This document shows positions 1 through 8,295 of a stretch of 33,645 nucleotides of DNA, in pieces. The stretch comes from a virus, in the IMG/VR virus record IMGVR_UViG_3300042860_000073, positions 1 to 33,645 of that record; one strand, 5' to 3'. Numbering within the stretch: the first letter of the stretch is position 1; every line of letters begins with the position of its first letter. Below the pieces are notes generated by a model that was given only the letters and a program-made list of their open reading frames with translations, did not search any database and was not told the DNA's origin. The position numbers were made by a program, and so were the translations under genes.

Positions 1-171
1 AGGTGTTATTGCACCCACTTGGTCAGCAGAGTTGAACTGCGTATTGCCACCGATAGAGGCAGTGTAAGTGCCATCTACGCCTGTGACTTCCCACAAAGCA
101 TTGACCACATAGTTAGGGTCAGGTTGTTGCAGGGTGTACATTGCTGTGATGCGTGTTGTAAAAGTGGTCAT
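1..171 (-). CDS. Fibre-downstream small protein, 3'-truncated paralogue of the gene at 32523-32843
   Basis: The 57 visible codons start at an ATG ending at 171 with a good Shine-Dalgarno (AAGGAG, 7 bases upstream). The gene runs off the left edge, so its C-terminus is missing. The protein begins MTTFTTRITAMYTLQQPDPN and contains ASIGGNTQFNSAD. It closely matches the N-terminal half of the intact 106-residue protein at 32523-32843, and the DNA differs at roughly 31 of 172 positions by hand count. It lies two bases after the 82-residue gene, downstream of the large tail fibre. Small proteins of this kind recur next to phage fibre genes; their function is not known to me. An accessory or assembly role is only inference from position. 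Confidence 0.85.
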   Translation of the reverse strand, partial: MTTFTTRITAMYTLQQPDPNYVVNALWEVTGVDGTYTASIGGNTQFNSADQVGAITP

Positions 172-173
172 GA

Positions 174-422
174 TTAAACTCCTTGGTTAGCTTGAGCCGC
201 TTGATAAGCACCGACAATTTCAGCAGTCCAGACTGTATTGCAGATTGCAACAACATTCGCAGGAACGCCTGTCAGGTCTTGTGCGGGTAATAAAGTTGAA
301 CGATGGTAAGTTTGGCTAATCTGATTGCCGTCTTCCATAATTCTTGTTGCTTCACGATAGAAAACTGTGCCGTTTTCGTTAACTGTGATTTGGTCAACAA
401 CTGTTTGTTTTGATAAAGACAT
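174..422 (-). CDS. Small fibre-downstream phage protein (82 aa), function unknown
   Basis: This 82-residue soluble protein starts at an ATG ending at 422, preceded by AAAGGAAATCAAA, a good ribosome binding site. It has no signal peptide or membrane segment. The sequence includes a short beta-rich N-terminal half (ITVNENGTVFYREATRIMED) and an Ala/Gln-rich end (GAYQAAQANQ). Similar proteins are frequent directly after tail fibre genes in podoviruses and siphoviruses, but I know no assigned role. It sits between the tail fibre gene (46-base gap) and the truncated 106-residue paralogue, so it is very likely transcribed late with them. Confidence 0.85.
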   Translation of the reverse strand: MSLSKQTVVDQITVNENGTVFYREATRIMEDGNQISQTYHRSTLLPAQDLTGVPANVVAICNTVWTAEIVGAYQAAQANQGV

Positions 423-448
423 TTTGATTTCCTTTGGTTGAGTGTCCG

Positions 449-468
449 ACTAAGTAATCCAACTTAGT
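449..468 (-). other. Intercistronic hairpin after the tail fibre gene
   Basis: A perfect 7-bp inverted repeat (ACTAAGT, six-base loop, ACTTAGT) touches the fibre stop codon and occupies the gap before the 82-residue gene. No T-run follows it on the minus strand, so it is not a standard intrinsic terminator. It could stabilise the fibre mRNA or cause partial attenuation. This is inference from sequence only. Confidence 0.4.
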
Positions 469-3020
469 TATGCTGTAAGGTAAGTGGCAGTAAAATATAC
501 ATCTGCACTATTGCCAAAAATCGTAGCTGTTGCATTTGATGTTGCTGATGCTGCTGAGTAAGTAAATATCATGTTTGTAGTGTTTCCTTCAACATAAGTT
601 TGTAATGAAATAACACTTATAGCTAAACTAGCAAAAACCCCAACAGAACCACCACCAGCTTTACCATTGCCTGTGGTTTTTCCTGTAAATGGAAGATTTG
701 TTATTTGAAAAGTATTTGTATTTCCAGCTTGTGAATTTATTTGCATCCGACCAGATACTGTTACAACATTTCCACATTTTGTGTAATAACCAACTTGGTC
801 AGAATATGTTGTTGACCCACCAATACTAGGCGACCAAGTACCCTCTTCGTAGTCATCCAAAGTATTAGCGTTTGATGATGCTGATTGAGTTGCGGGGAAT
901 GTGATGCCTGTGCCAGCGTTAGGAACTGCTGAGTCAAGAGCAAGGGTCTGCCCTTCTTTCATCGTAATCTGTCGATTACCATCGCCATCAGACAGCACGA
1001 TGTAGTTGCTTGCTGTGCGAATGTCTAGGCCATCTGAATTTCCTCCATAACCACCAGTGATGACGTTTTTAGAGCCTGTGGTCATCAGGTAGCCTGCGCT
1101 TTGCCCAAGAAAAGTATTATATGTTCCGCTTGTTCTTGCGTTTCCAGCAAAATCACCAATTACAGTATTTCCATCGCCATCTCCTGCTGTTCCTTGGCGT
1201 GAACCTACAAACACACTGTATTGGGCAGTAGTAATTCCGTAACCCGCCTGATACCCCACGGCAGTATTGTTAGATGCTGTGGTCTGGGCTTGGAGGGCAT
1301 CACGACCAACGGCTGTGTTGTAACTACCTGTTGTATTTCCCTTTAAAGCAATAGCCCCGATAGCGACATTTGAAGCCCCAGAGGTTAAGCCTTTTAAAGC
1401 CTCATAACCAAAGGCATCCGCAGATGAATTTCCTGTCGTAATACCATAAGCCGCTTGGTAACCCACCGCAGTAACAGCACCAACTGTGGTATTGTTATAA
1501 GCCGCTTGATAACCTATTGCGGTTGCACCAGATGCTGTGGTGTTGAAGTTAAGTGCGGCAGAACCATAGGCTGTGTTGTAAGACCCAGTTGTGTTTCCAG
1601 TTAAAGCACCATTACCAAAAGCGGAAAGGTGTACGCCTGTTGTATTTGCGTATGCCGCCGCATAACCAACGGCAGTATTGTTAGATGCTGTAGTGGTTTG
1701 TCGAAGTGCGGTATCACCAAAAGCAGTGTTTGCCGACCCTGTTGTATTTGCGTAACCCGCTTGATAGCCGTTAAAAGCATTAGCCGTACCAGTTGTATTT
1801 GAGTACCCTGCTTGATAACCTACAGCAGTGTTGTTAGATGCTGTGGTGTTAGCACGAAGTGCGCCTTCTCCAAACGCAGAATTATTACCGCCAGTTAGGT
1901 TGTTCTCTAATGCCTCAACACCAAAAGCGTTATTACTTGAACCATTGTTTAATGCCAGTGCTTGATAGCCAAATGCATTATTTTGACTTCCTGTTGTGTT
2001 TGTTCCAAGAGCATCGTAACCAACTGCCGTGTTAATTGCTCCAGTTGTATTTGCATCAAGGGCAATCCCACCAACAGCAGTATTTAAACTTCCACTCGTA
2101 TTAGCCGCCAAAGCACTAGCACCCAACGCAGTGTTAGTGGCAACTCCAGCCAAGCCACGACCTACATTTACGCCATTTACAGTAATGTCACTAACAAGCG
2201 CATTAGATGAAGCACCCAATGCAATAGCAGTACCACCAATGGTGATTGAACTATTTACCAAACCCGCATTAGGCAAGCCAGTTGCGTTTGTTAAAGTACC
2301 GCTAGAGGGAGTTCCCAATGCGCCATTGAACAATACTGGCGCACCAGCAGAGCCTGTATTAACCGCTAGAGCAGTAGCAATACCAGTACCCAAACCAGAA
2401 ACACCAGTGCTAATTGGCAAACCAGTTGCATTAGTCAATGTTGCGCTTGTTGGAGTACCCAATACTGGTGTCACCAATGTCGGAGAAGTCGCAAAGACAG
2501 CAGAGCCTGTTCCTGTCTCGTCAGTTAAGGCAGCAGCTAGGTTTGCACTTGATGGAGTGGCTAAGAAGGTTGCTACACCAGTTCCTAGACCTGATACACC
2601 TGTAGCGATAGGAAGACCTGTAGCGTTCGTTAAGGTTGCGCTAGTGGGTGTTCCAAGGATAGGGGTTACTAGGGTAGGAGAGGTAGCTAGTACGTTGCTA
2701 CCAGTACCTGTATTGGTCACAGAGACTATGTTCTTACTAGCATCCAATGCCAAAGCAGTCGAGGCTGTTAAACCAGATAGCGTAGCTGTGCTAGATGCTG
2801 ACAGAGTGGTAAATGCACCAGCAGCAGCCGTAGATGTACCGATAGGGCCGTTAAACGAGTCGCCAACAGCACCTGTCTGAAAGTCCTTCAGTTGAGCCAT
2901 TAACTCACGGATAGCATCGTTAATTCCAGATGGCGCACAGCCCTCTGCAATGTTAATCGAATCAATGTCTGTGTTATTAGCAGGGGTTGCGCTAAATTCA
3001 CTAATCTTTGTCTTTGCCAT
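468..3020 (-). CDS. Large repeat-built tail fibre / receptor-binding protein (850 aa)
   Basis: The start is taken as the ATG ending at 3020 (MAKTKISEF), because AAGAGGA lies just upstream and the stop of the preceding gene is at 3022; a further in-frame start upstream lies inside that gene. The N-terminus (PSGINDAIRELMAQLKDFQ) is the type found in phage fibre attachment regions. Next come two copies of a unit containing LVTPxLGTPTSATLTNATGL, then a long run of degenerate 13-17 residue units of the type NTTGSxNTAxGYxAL, resembling the head repeats of trimeric adhesins (hep_Hag-like). The C-terminus has LDDYEEGTWSPSIGG, a domain seen at the tip of many phage fibres. It has no S74 chaperone, unlike the second fibre at the window's right end. 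The product should be a trimeric, beta-rich tail spike or fibre that contacts the host surface. Confidence 0.88.
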   Translation of the reverse strand: MAKTKISEFSATPANNTDIDSINIAEGCAPSGINDAIRELMAQLKDFQTGAVGDSFNGPIGTSTAAAGAFTTLSASSTATLSGLTASTALALDASKNIVSVTNTGTGSNVLATSPTLVTPILGTPTSATLTNATGLPIATGVSGLGTGVATFLATPSSANLAAALTDETGTGSAVFATSPTLVTPVLGTPTSATLTNATGLPISTGVSGLGTGIATALAVNTGSAGAPVLFNGALGTPSSGTLTNATGLPNAGLVNSSITIGGTAIALGASSNALVSDITVNGVNVGRGLAGVATNTALGASALAANTSGSLNTAVGGIALDANTTGAINTAVGYDALGTNTTGSQNNAFGYQALALNNGSSNNAFGVEALENNLTGGNNSAFGEGALRANTTASNNTAVGYQAGYSNTTGTANAFNGYQAGYANTTGSANTAFGDTALRQTTTASNNTAVGYAAAYANTTGVHLSAFGNGALTGNTTGSYNTAYGSAALNFNTTASGATAIGYQAAYNNTTVGAVTAVGYQAAYGITTGNSSADAFGYEALKGLTSGASNVAIGAIALKGNTTGSYNTAVGRDALQAQTTASNNTAVGYQAGYGITTAQYSVFVGSRQGTAGDGDGNTVIGDFAGNARTSGTYNTFLGQSAGYLMTTGSKNVITGGYGGNSDGLDIRTASNYIVLSDGDGNRQITMKEGQTLALDSAVPNAGTGITFPATQSASSNANTLDDYEEGTWSPSIGGSTTYSDQVGYYTKCGNVVTVSGRMQINSQAGNTNTFQITNLPFTGKTTGNGKAGGGSVGVFASLAISVISLQTYVEGNTTNMIFTYSAASATSNATATIFGNSADVYFTATYLTA
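1035..2165 (-). repeat. Tandem adhesin-head-like repeats in tail fibre
   Basis: Roughly twenty degenerate units of 13-17 codons, with the core pattern NTTGxxNTAxGxxAL, follow one another. At the DNA level they share stretches such as gcagtattgttagatgctgt. Related units occur in the second fibre (33434-33645). Such arrays allow recombination between units and between the two fibre genes. Confidence 0.8.
2375..2695 (-). repeat. Two copies of a fibre shaft unit
   Basis: Two copies of a protein segment (TSPTLVTPxLGTPTSATLTN followed by ATGLPIxTGVSGLGTG) lie about 65 residues apart in the N-terminal third of the fibre. The DNA copies have diverged at synonymous positions, so the duplication is old or the codons have been selected apart. 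Such units are common in phage fibre shafts. Confidence 0.75.
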
Positions 3021-3021
3021 A

Positions 3022-5067
3022 TCAGTCCTCTTGTAAAGTGCTTCCAATCATTCCATAGTCTGCTGCTAATTGCGCCAAACCAGAAATGAATTTAGGGGTT
3101 GTCGGTGACATTTTTCTTAATTCTCTTAACCTGTTCATACCATCTTTACTGGTAATCACATTAGCTAACTGTTCAGCGTTATTGGCAAACGCTCTTTCTG
3201 TTGCCCAATCACGGAAAAACTGTCCATATTTTTGTGGAGAAATTACACCACCAGTAACTCTTGCAAACGCAGCTAAAGCACTTGGTGCATTATCTTCCAT
3301 TTCCTTTAACGCTCGTTGGTTAAAAGCAGTATCAGAGCCTAACTTCTTAACTCTACCTGCCGCCTCCAGCACCTGTGTTAAGTTGCTTAATGCTTGGAAT
3401 TGCTGTGGGCCAAGAGCCTCAAGCAAAGCCTTCTGCGACTTAGTGTCACCCATCAACATTGTTTTCCAATCAGCACCAGCGTCAATGCGAGGCTCTTTAG
3501 CACCAATGCGAGGCTTCATTGCCTTTTCCCATTGTGTCTGTAAATAGGCTCTTGTCACATCGTTCCATGCCGCTGGGCTAACAGCTTGGATTTGTTGCCT
3601 TGTGTAACGAATAGTTTGCGGTGAGGCTCTACCACTATCAAACAAACGATTAGCCAAGTCATTTAAGTTGTCTTTTGAGATTTCTGTAAGTGATAAACCT
3701 GCTCGGCTTTCGCCAAAGATATTAATAGGTTTTGATAGTTCTTCAAAAGCCTTGTTTGCTTCAAGGTACATTGGGTTATCTTTACCCATAGACTGAACCA
3801 AACGATTCTTGATGTTTGTAACTTCACTTTGAATAACCTTGTCCATAGAAGAAAAAGATTCTTCTTTAAACATTTGGTCAATGTCAAACTTTGCTCTTTG
3901 CAATGCAGGTAATCTATCCTCAAAAGCCTTAACCATCACCTCATCACCCTGTGCGTTAAATGATGGCTTCTCTCTATATAAATTGGCTTTAATTCGTTGC
4001 AAGGCTTTTAATTCGTTACCCTTGGCAATCTTTAACATTGCATCAATGTCTTTGACAATAGGCGCAACATCTACAGGAACAGAACGCTCGAAAGCAGCAC
4101 GATACAAAGGCGCAGAGCCTTCTTCTCTAGCTTTTTCTAGTTCAACAAGCCTGTCCTTTAATGCTGATTGACCACGATAGCCAGCAGTCATTGGGTCATC
4201 TACTTTGCTAATCTTGCTTAAAAACTTATTAACTTCTGGTTGAATTTGCTCTTTGTATCTTTTTAAATAGAAGTCACCAAGCGTATCAGCACTTTCAACA
4301 ATGTTTCCTAGAACCTTTTGTTGTGATTTAAGTGATGGTAGGTTTGTTAACTCAGCAGGGGTTAGCTGAATACCCAAGTCTTTTGCTTTTTGAGTTAAGT
4401 CTGCAACTTCTTTAGTGTTTACTTTTCCAATGTCTTTTGCAATGTTGCGCTCTATATACTTACCAACGCCAAATGGTAATACTTGCATACCACCAGAAAT
4501 CAATCCTTGCGTGGCAACATCAGAACCAGAAAACTCTTGGTCACCAAGCAACCCTGCAATAGCCTGACGGACTGCATTAGTACCCGCTGCAACACCACCT
4601 GTAATGGCTGCGCTACCCGCTACTCCAGCAGGGCCAGTAAGTAACATGGGGCTTGTCGCAATGCCAGCAGCTATGTCTGGGGCAGCCTCAAGCACATCAG
4701 GCGCATAGTAGCCAGCAGCAGTCATTGGCTTGGTAAATATGCTAGGAATCTCTTTGTAATACTGACCATCGTTTGCTTGGTAAACAATTTCGTCACCAAC
4801 TACACGATAACGGCTTTCTGGAATACCACGAGCCTGTGCAAATATCTTGATTGCTGCTTGCTTGTCAGTAGGAACACCAGCCTTTAACGCTGTCAACGCA
4901 CTAGCACCACCTGCTGCGGTACTTTTTGGAATGATGGTTTCATCACGAATAGAAATCTTAGGCGCATTAGCTGGAGACAAAAGTTCATCTACCACGCTTG
5001 TGCTAATAGGAAAACGCTTACGTTCTTCCTCTGTGCTACCACTTAACAGTTCATCAACAACAGACAT
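3022..5067 (-). CDS. Probable internal virion / DNA-ejection protein (681 aa)
   Basis: It starts at an ATG ending at 5067 after GAGGTAATCAA. Two copies of SVVDELLS occur within the first 31 residues, an odd internal duplication. A long Gly/Ala-rich hydrophobic region (about residues 125-170) could insert in or cross a membrane. The remainder is charged and helical. The stop lies one base before the start of the tail fibre gene. Size, hydrophobic glycine-rich segment and position between other large late proteins and the fibre fit podovirus ejection proteins (T7 gp14-16 analogues), but there is no specific family match that I can name. No lytic transglycosylase motif is visible. Confidence 0.6.
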   Translation of the reverse strand: MSVVDELLSGSTEEERKRFPISTSVVDELLSPANAPKISIRDETIIPKSTAAGGASALTALKAGVPTDKQAAIKIFAQARGIPESRYRVVGDEIVYQANDGQYYKEIPSIFTKPMTAAGYYAPDVLEAAPDIAAGIATSPMLLTGPAGVAGSAAITGGVAAGTNAVRQAIAGLLGDQEFSGSDVATQGLISGGMQVLPFGVGKYIERNIAKDIGKVNTKEVADLTQKAKDLGIQLTPAELTNLPSLKSQQKVLGNIVESADTLGDFYLKRYKEQIQPEVNKFLSKISKVDDPMTAGYRGQSALKDRLVELEKAREEGSAPLYRAAFERSVPVDVAPIVKDIDAMLKIAKGNELKALQRIKANLYREKPSFNAQGDEVMVKAFEDRLPALQRAKFDIDQMFKEESFSSMDKVIQSEVTNIKNRLVQSMGKDNPMYLEANKAFEELSKPINIFGESRAGLSLTEISKDNLNDLANRLFDSGRASPQTIRYTRQQIQAVSPAAWNDVTRAYLQTQWEKAMKPRIGAKEPRIDAGADWKTMLMGDTKSQKALLEALGPQQFQALSNLTQVLEAAGRVKKLGSDTAFNQRALKEMEDNAPSALAAFARVTGGVISPQKYGQFFRDWATERAFANNAEQLANVITSKDGMNRLRELRKMSPTTPKFISGLAQLAADYGMIGSTLQED

Positions 5068-5071
5068 TTGA

Positions 5072-6541
5072 TTACCTCATTAAGCCAAATTCAGTTGCAA
5101 GGCGGCTTTTCAATACTGCTCTATCTTGTGGATTTTTAACATCCAAACCAAGAGAAGTAATCAAAGACTGTTCACGCTGACGCATGATTTCTGGCATCCT
5201 GTCTAGTGGTACATCTACAATTTTCAATCCATTGGCTTTGATGTATTGCAGTCTTGCTTCCATAGTACGCAAGTCTTTTAATGTATTAGAAAGTTTTGCA
5301 GCAAACTGTGTAGGACTATCGCCATCTAACAATCCACTTCCAACATTAGGCATACCCTTTTTAATTCGGTCTGCTTCCTCACCAGTACCCATTGCTGCAC
5401 CAGTAACTTCAACAATGTAGGCATTTAACTCACGAATGGAATCTTGAGTAAATTGAGTGTAATTTGATAGTTGTTTCTTTTGGTCTTCTGTTAGTTTTGT
5501 TAAGCCTAACTTCTCACCAGTTGCTCTAAGTTCTTGTGTGCCTCTAAATTTTGTTTCAAGAAACTTAGGGTCATAAGATGTTTCAATTCTGTTCAGCCTT
5601 GAAAGTCGCTCTCCTGTATTTAATGCTGCTTTATCAATAGCATTTTGCGCTTCTTTGCCAACAGGAACAGCACCAGCAGGGTAGTTATAAATATCACCAC
5701 CAGCACCAGACTTTTTAACTGACTTGAGTTTTTCTAATACTTGAGAGAATTGGTCAGTAGTTAAATCTTGAGGCTTATCTGTTTTAAACATTCCTTGAGA
5801 AATGTTTGCATAATCACCAGTAAACTTACCACTTCTATCCACGGCTAATTTCAAACCATTCTTAGCTGTGTCGTCTTTTAGGTAGATAGCACCATCAACA
5901 GTAACATAGTCGTTACCCTTGTAAACTTGCTCAAGACCTGACGGAGTTTTCTTGAAAATTGTTTTGTCAACAGTCATGTAATCAGGTTGACCAAGTTTCT
6001 GCCTACGCTCAATGCCTTGCATCAAGTTCTCAAAATCCTTGAATGGCAACATTTCTTGCAATTTACCAATGACTGCTTGGTTTGGAATAAGAGCAGTTTC
6101 AGCAGGTCTAGCAGGGATAATGCTTGCTTCTGGCATAACATTACCCTCATCATCCATAAGTGGGTAATCTGTTGGCTTCCCATAAAGTGCAGCCTGTGCT
6201 GGCATTGCCTCTCTGGTAACCTGCTCTTTTAATGTAAATGGCGCAAGTTGCTTCACTTGTTCTTCTAGCTTCTTCTTCTTCATCAATTCTTGCAGTTGAT
6301 ATGTTTGTAATCGCTCTTGCATTACATCTTTCATACCGCCTTTGTAGGCTTGCTGACCAAGTTGCAAACCTTCAGCAATAGACTGACCAGTATTTCCACC
6401 TTGGAATAAACGCCCTGCTAGGGCATACAAGGCTTGTGCTTGTGCATCGTCACGATTACGAGCAATGTCCTCTGGAGACATACCCAACAGACCCATTGTG
6501 TCTGCACCGCCTGTACCAAAAATGTCTAATAGTCCAGCCAT
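5072..6541 (-). CDS. Probable internal virion protein (489 aa)
   Basis: The start is placed at the ATG ending at 6541 (MAGLLDIFG), three bases after the preceding stop, with GGTGG upstream; an in-frame GTG four codons earlier lies inside the previous gene. The N-terminus has a small hydrophobic patch, then a helical, Gln/Lys-rich segment (about residues 70-105) suggesting coiled coil. The middle has beta-rich stretches (YVTVDGAIYLKDD). The C-terminal half is again helical. It is the second of three consecutive large late proteins before the fibre, so an ejection or internal head role is the best guess. No enzymatic motif was recognised. Confidence 0.55.
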   Translation of the reverse strand: MAGLLDIFGTGGADTMGLLGMSPEDIARNRDDAQAQALYALAGRLFQGGNTGQSIAEGLQLGQQAYKGGMKDVMQERLQTYQLQELMKKKKLEEQVKQLAPFTLKEQVTREAMPAQAALYGKPTDYPLMDDEGNVMPEASIIPARPAETALIPNQAVIGKLQEMLPFKDFENLMQGIERRQKLGQPDYMTVDKTIFKKTPSGLEQVYKGNDYVTVDGAIYLKDDTAKNGLKLAVDRSGKFTGDYANISQGMFKTDKPQDLTTDQFSQVLEKLKSVKKSGAGGDIYNYPAGAVPVGKEAQNAIDKAALNTGERLSRLNRIETSYDPKFLETKFRGTQELRATGEKLGLTKLTEDQKKQLSNYTQFTQDSIRELNAYIVEVTGAAMGTGEEADRIKKGMPNVGSGLLDGDSPTQFAAKLSNTLKDLRTMEARLQYIKANGLKIVDVPLDRMPEIMRQREQSLITSLGLDVKNPQDRAVLKSRLATEFGLMR

Positions 6542-6543
6542 AT

Positions 6544-7440
6544 TTAATCCCACCAGTTAGTGCCAAGAGCAGGGTAACTAGCATCAATAGTACCCATGTT
6601 AGGCGCACCACTCAACCAATTAGCACCGCTATTCCACAAGTTGCTAATGCCTTGTTGACCACCTAGATTCTTATACAAGCCACCACCAACAGCAGCTAGA
6701 CCCAAAACATTTTGCAACATAGATGTGTCTTGTGTTCCGCTAGTTGTAGAAGAAGCTACTCGTCCTAGTGGGTTGCCATATACCAACGATAGGTAGTTCT
6801 GCAAGTTCTGTTGTGGTTGGTTTTGCAAGAAGTTAAACTTAGCAATGTCACCTTGCATTTGCTGACCTTGGTAACCCTCACGCAGTTGACCTGCTTGCAA
6901 CATATTCTGAATGTCTTGATAGTCAGCTTGAGCCATTTGAGGCGCAGCCATCGTAGCTTGTTGTTGACGCTGACGCTCATCAGCATAGTTCTGGTAAGCC
7001 AACTGTCCAGCCGTATTAGCCAACTGTTGACCAAATGCACCAGTAGCCCTGTCTTGCAAAGAACCCATAGCACCAGAGCCATAACGCCCTGCTAGGCTAG
7101 ACTTAGATGCAATGTCGCCTAAAGTCGTTTTAAACTGTGTCTCAGCAGCACGAGCAGCAGGTTGGAACGCACCTTGAAAGAATGGATTACCACCCAAGAA
7201 GCCACCAGAAACTGTGTTCTGCAACTGATTCTGTGCAGACTGAAGTAGTGGGTTACCCAAAGAAGCACGAGCCTCTAAAGCCTGTAATCCTGTTTGAGTG
7301 GTAGTGGATGGGCTAACATAGGTCTGACCACCATAATACTGTGGGCCACCGCCCTGATACAACTGCTGTGCTTGCTGTAATCCATAACCCAGATAGGGTT
7401 GGATTGTTGGGTCAATTTGTGATGTGGTAGTAGTAGCCAT
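6544..7440 (-). CDS. Gln/Gly-rich virion protein, possible ejection or internal head protein (298 aa)
   Basis: An ATG ending at 7440 follows a strong site, TAGGAGTAAAG. The protein is rich in Gln, Ala, Gly and Tyr. It begins with repeated Thr, then GYGLQQAQQLYQGGGPQYYG. A helical centre around residues 130-200 is Gln-rich, and a Gly-rich hydrophobic segment is near residues 245-260 (VLGLAAVGGGLYKNLGG). Its gene is the first after the promoter at 7489-7517. Proteins like this often sit with ejection proteins in freshwater podoviruses. The function is inferred from position and composition only. Confidence 0.55.
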   Translation of the reverse strand: MATTTTSQIDPTIQPYLGYGLQQAQQLYQGGGPQYYGGQTYVSPSTTTQTGLQALEARASLGNPLLQSAQNQLQNTVSGGFLGGNPFFQGAFQPAARAAETQFKTTLGDIASKSSLAGRYGSGAMGSLQDRATGAFGQQLANTAGQLAYQNYADERQRQQQATMAAPQMAQADYQDIQNMLQAGQLREGYQGQQMQGDIAKFNFLQNQPQQNLQNYLSLVYGNPLGRVASSTTSGTQDTSMLQNVLGLAAVGGGLYKNLGGQQGISNLWNSGANWLSGAPNMGTIDASYPALGTNWWD

Positions 7441-7488
7441 CTTTACTCCTAAAAGTTCGGATTCCGAGATGGGTCATCCACAGAATCT

Positions 7489-7517
7489 ATTATACATAAA
7501 TTATTAAAATCAACCAA
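7489..7517 (-). promoter_or_regulatory. Sigma70-like late promoter
   Basis: Read on the minus strand, TTGGTT and a consensus TATAAT are separated by exactly 17 bases, in the 69-base gap between the 261-residue protein and the Gln/Gly-rich protein. It would start transcription about 40 bases before the ATG at 7440. It would boost the ejection protein and fibre genes in addition to read-through from upstream. Confidence 0.6.
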
Positions 7518-8295
7518 TAATTGCATATCTATACGTCTTATTTGCAGTTGAATTGGCAAAGTGGGTAATTGTAGCCGTACCCTGTCCTTGGGAACTAGCG
7601 TAGATACCATTAAAAGTAGCACCACCGCCTACTAAATTCATAGTAGCTATGACTGATGGCACAGCAGGTCTTGTCGGGCTTGTGCTTGTCCCAAAATGCT
7701 CAATACTTACACCAGTATTTTCAGTTCTCCACACAATCTCAACGTAATCATTAGCAGCCATATCAACAAAGAAATTCAATGCAGCAATGATATGACTTGG
7801 GTCACCAGCACTTTTTCTTGGAGGAGGGTGAAATCTACTGTTTGAGTTTGCGATATTTGTTCCATTCTTACGAAACCAAACATCCACATCTTGACCATCG
7901 TTTGTGGTGTTCTTAAACTGAATGGAAAACTGTAAGTTGTAGAGTCCTGCGTTTTTTACATTTAACCTAGAACTATTTGATAACGTAATTCCATTAGAGA
8001 AGTCGGTTGTATCAAAGGTAATAGGATAAGCAACAGTCGTACTAGCAGCAGTCTGGTCTGTTCCGTCTTGAAAAGCCCCATAAGGTGCAGAATCAGCAAA
8101 AGACGCACTAGAGATAGGAACAAACAAGATTACGCTATCTGGGCCTATCCTTCGGTCTGTCAAAGTGGTAGATGTTGCCCCACCAGTTGCCAGCGTCAAA
8201 GTTCCTGTGTTATTGGTCTTTCCGTCCATGATGCCACGGACTACTTCAGCCACAGCCCTCTGGTCACCACCAAATGCAGGTAGGCTTCTAAACAT
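7510..8295 (-). CDS. Tail-associated beta-rich protein, possible fibre or C1q-like tip (261 aa)
   Basis: The ATG overlaps the previous stop by one base (TGATG at 8295). The N-terminal 30 residues (MFRSLPAFGGDQRAVAEVVR) look like an attachment segment. The rest is beta-rich, with a pattern like C1q/TNF-type jelly rolls in phage tails: LNVKNAGLYNLQFSIQFKNT, DVWFRKNGTNI and DYVEIVWRTENTGVSIEHF. It follows the nozzle-like protein directly, so a tail tip, adaptor or short fibre role is likely. The exact fold needs structure prediction. Confidence 0.6.
   Translation of the reverse strand: MFRSLPAFGGDQRAVAEVVRGIMDGKTNNTGTLTLATGGATSTTLTDRRIGPDSVILFVPISSASFADSAPYGAFQDGTDQTAASTTVAYPITFDTTDFSNGITLSNSSRLNVKNAGLYNLQFSIQFKNTTNDGQDVDVWFRKNGTNIANSNSRFHPPPRKSAGDPSHIIAALNFFVDMAANDYVEIVWRTENTGVSIEHFGTSTSPTRPAVPSVIATMNLVGGGATFNGIYASSQGQGTATITHFANSTANKTYRYAIIG

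Noticed and set aside
2029-2880. 283-codon open frame on the plus strand within the tail fibre gene
   Set aside because: It is antisense to the repeat-built fibre, its sequence is Val/Pro/Ala-rich and repetitive as expected of a shadow, and it has no Shine-Dalgarno or neighbours on that strand.
468-3020. Diversity-generating retroelement target in the fibre
   Set aside because: No reverse transcriptase or template repeat was found in the window, and repeats differ at all codon positions instead of only at adenines.
7451-7476. Operator-like TTCGGATTCCGAG in the late promoter gap
   Set aside because: The symmetry is short and imperfect and lies downstream of the promoter; nothing else supports it.
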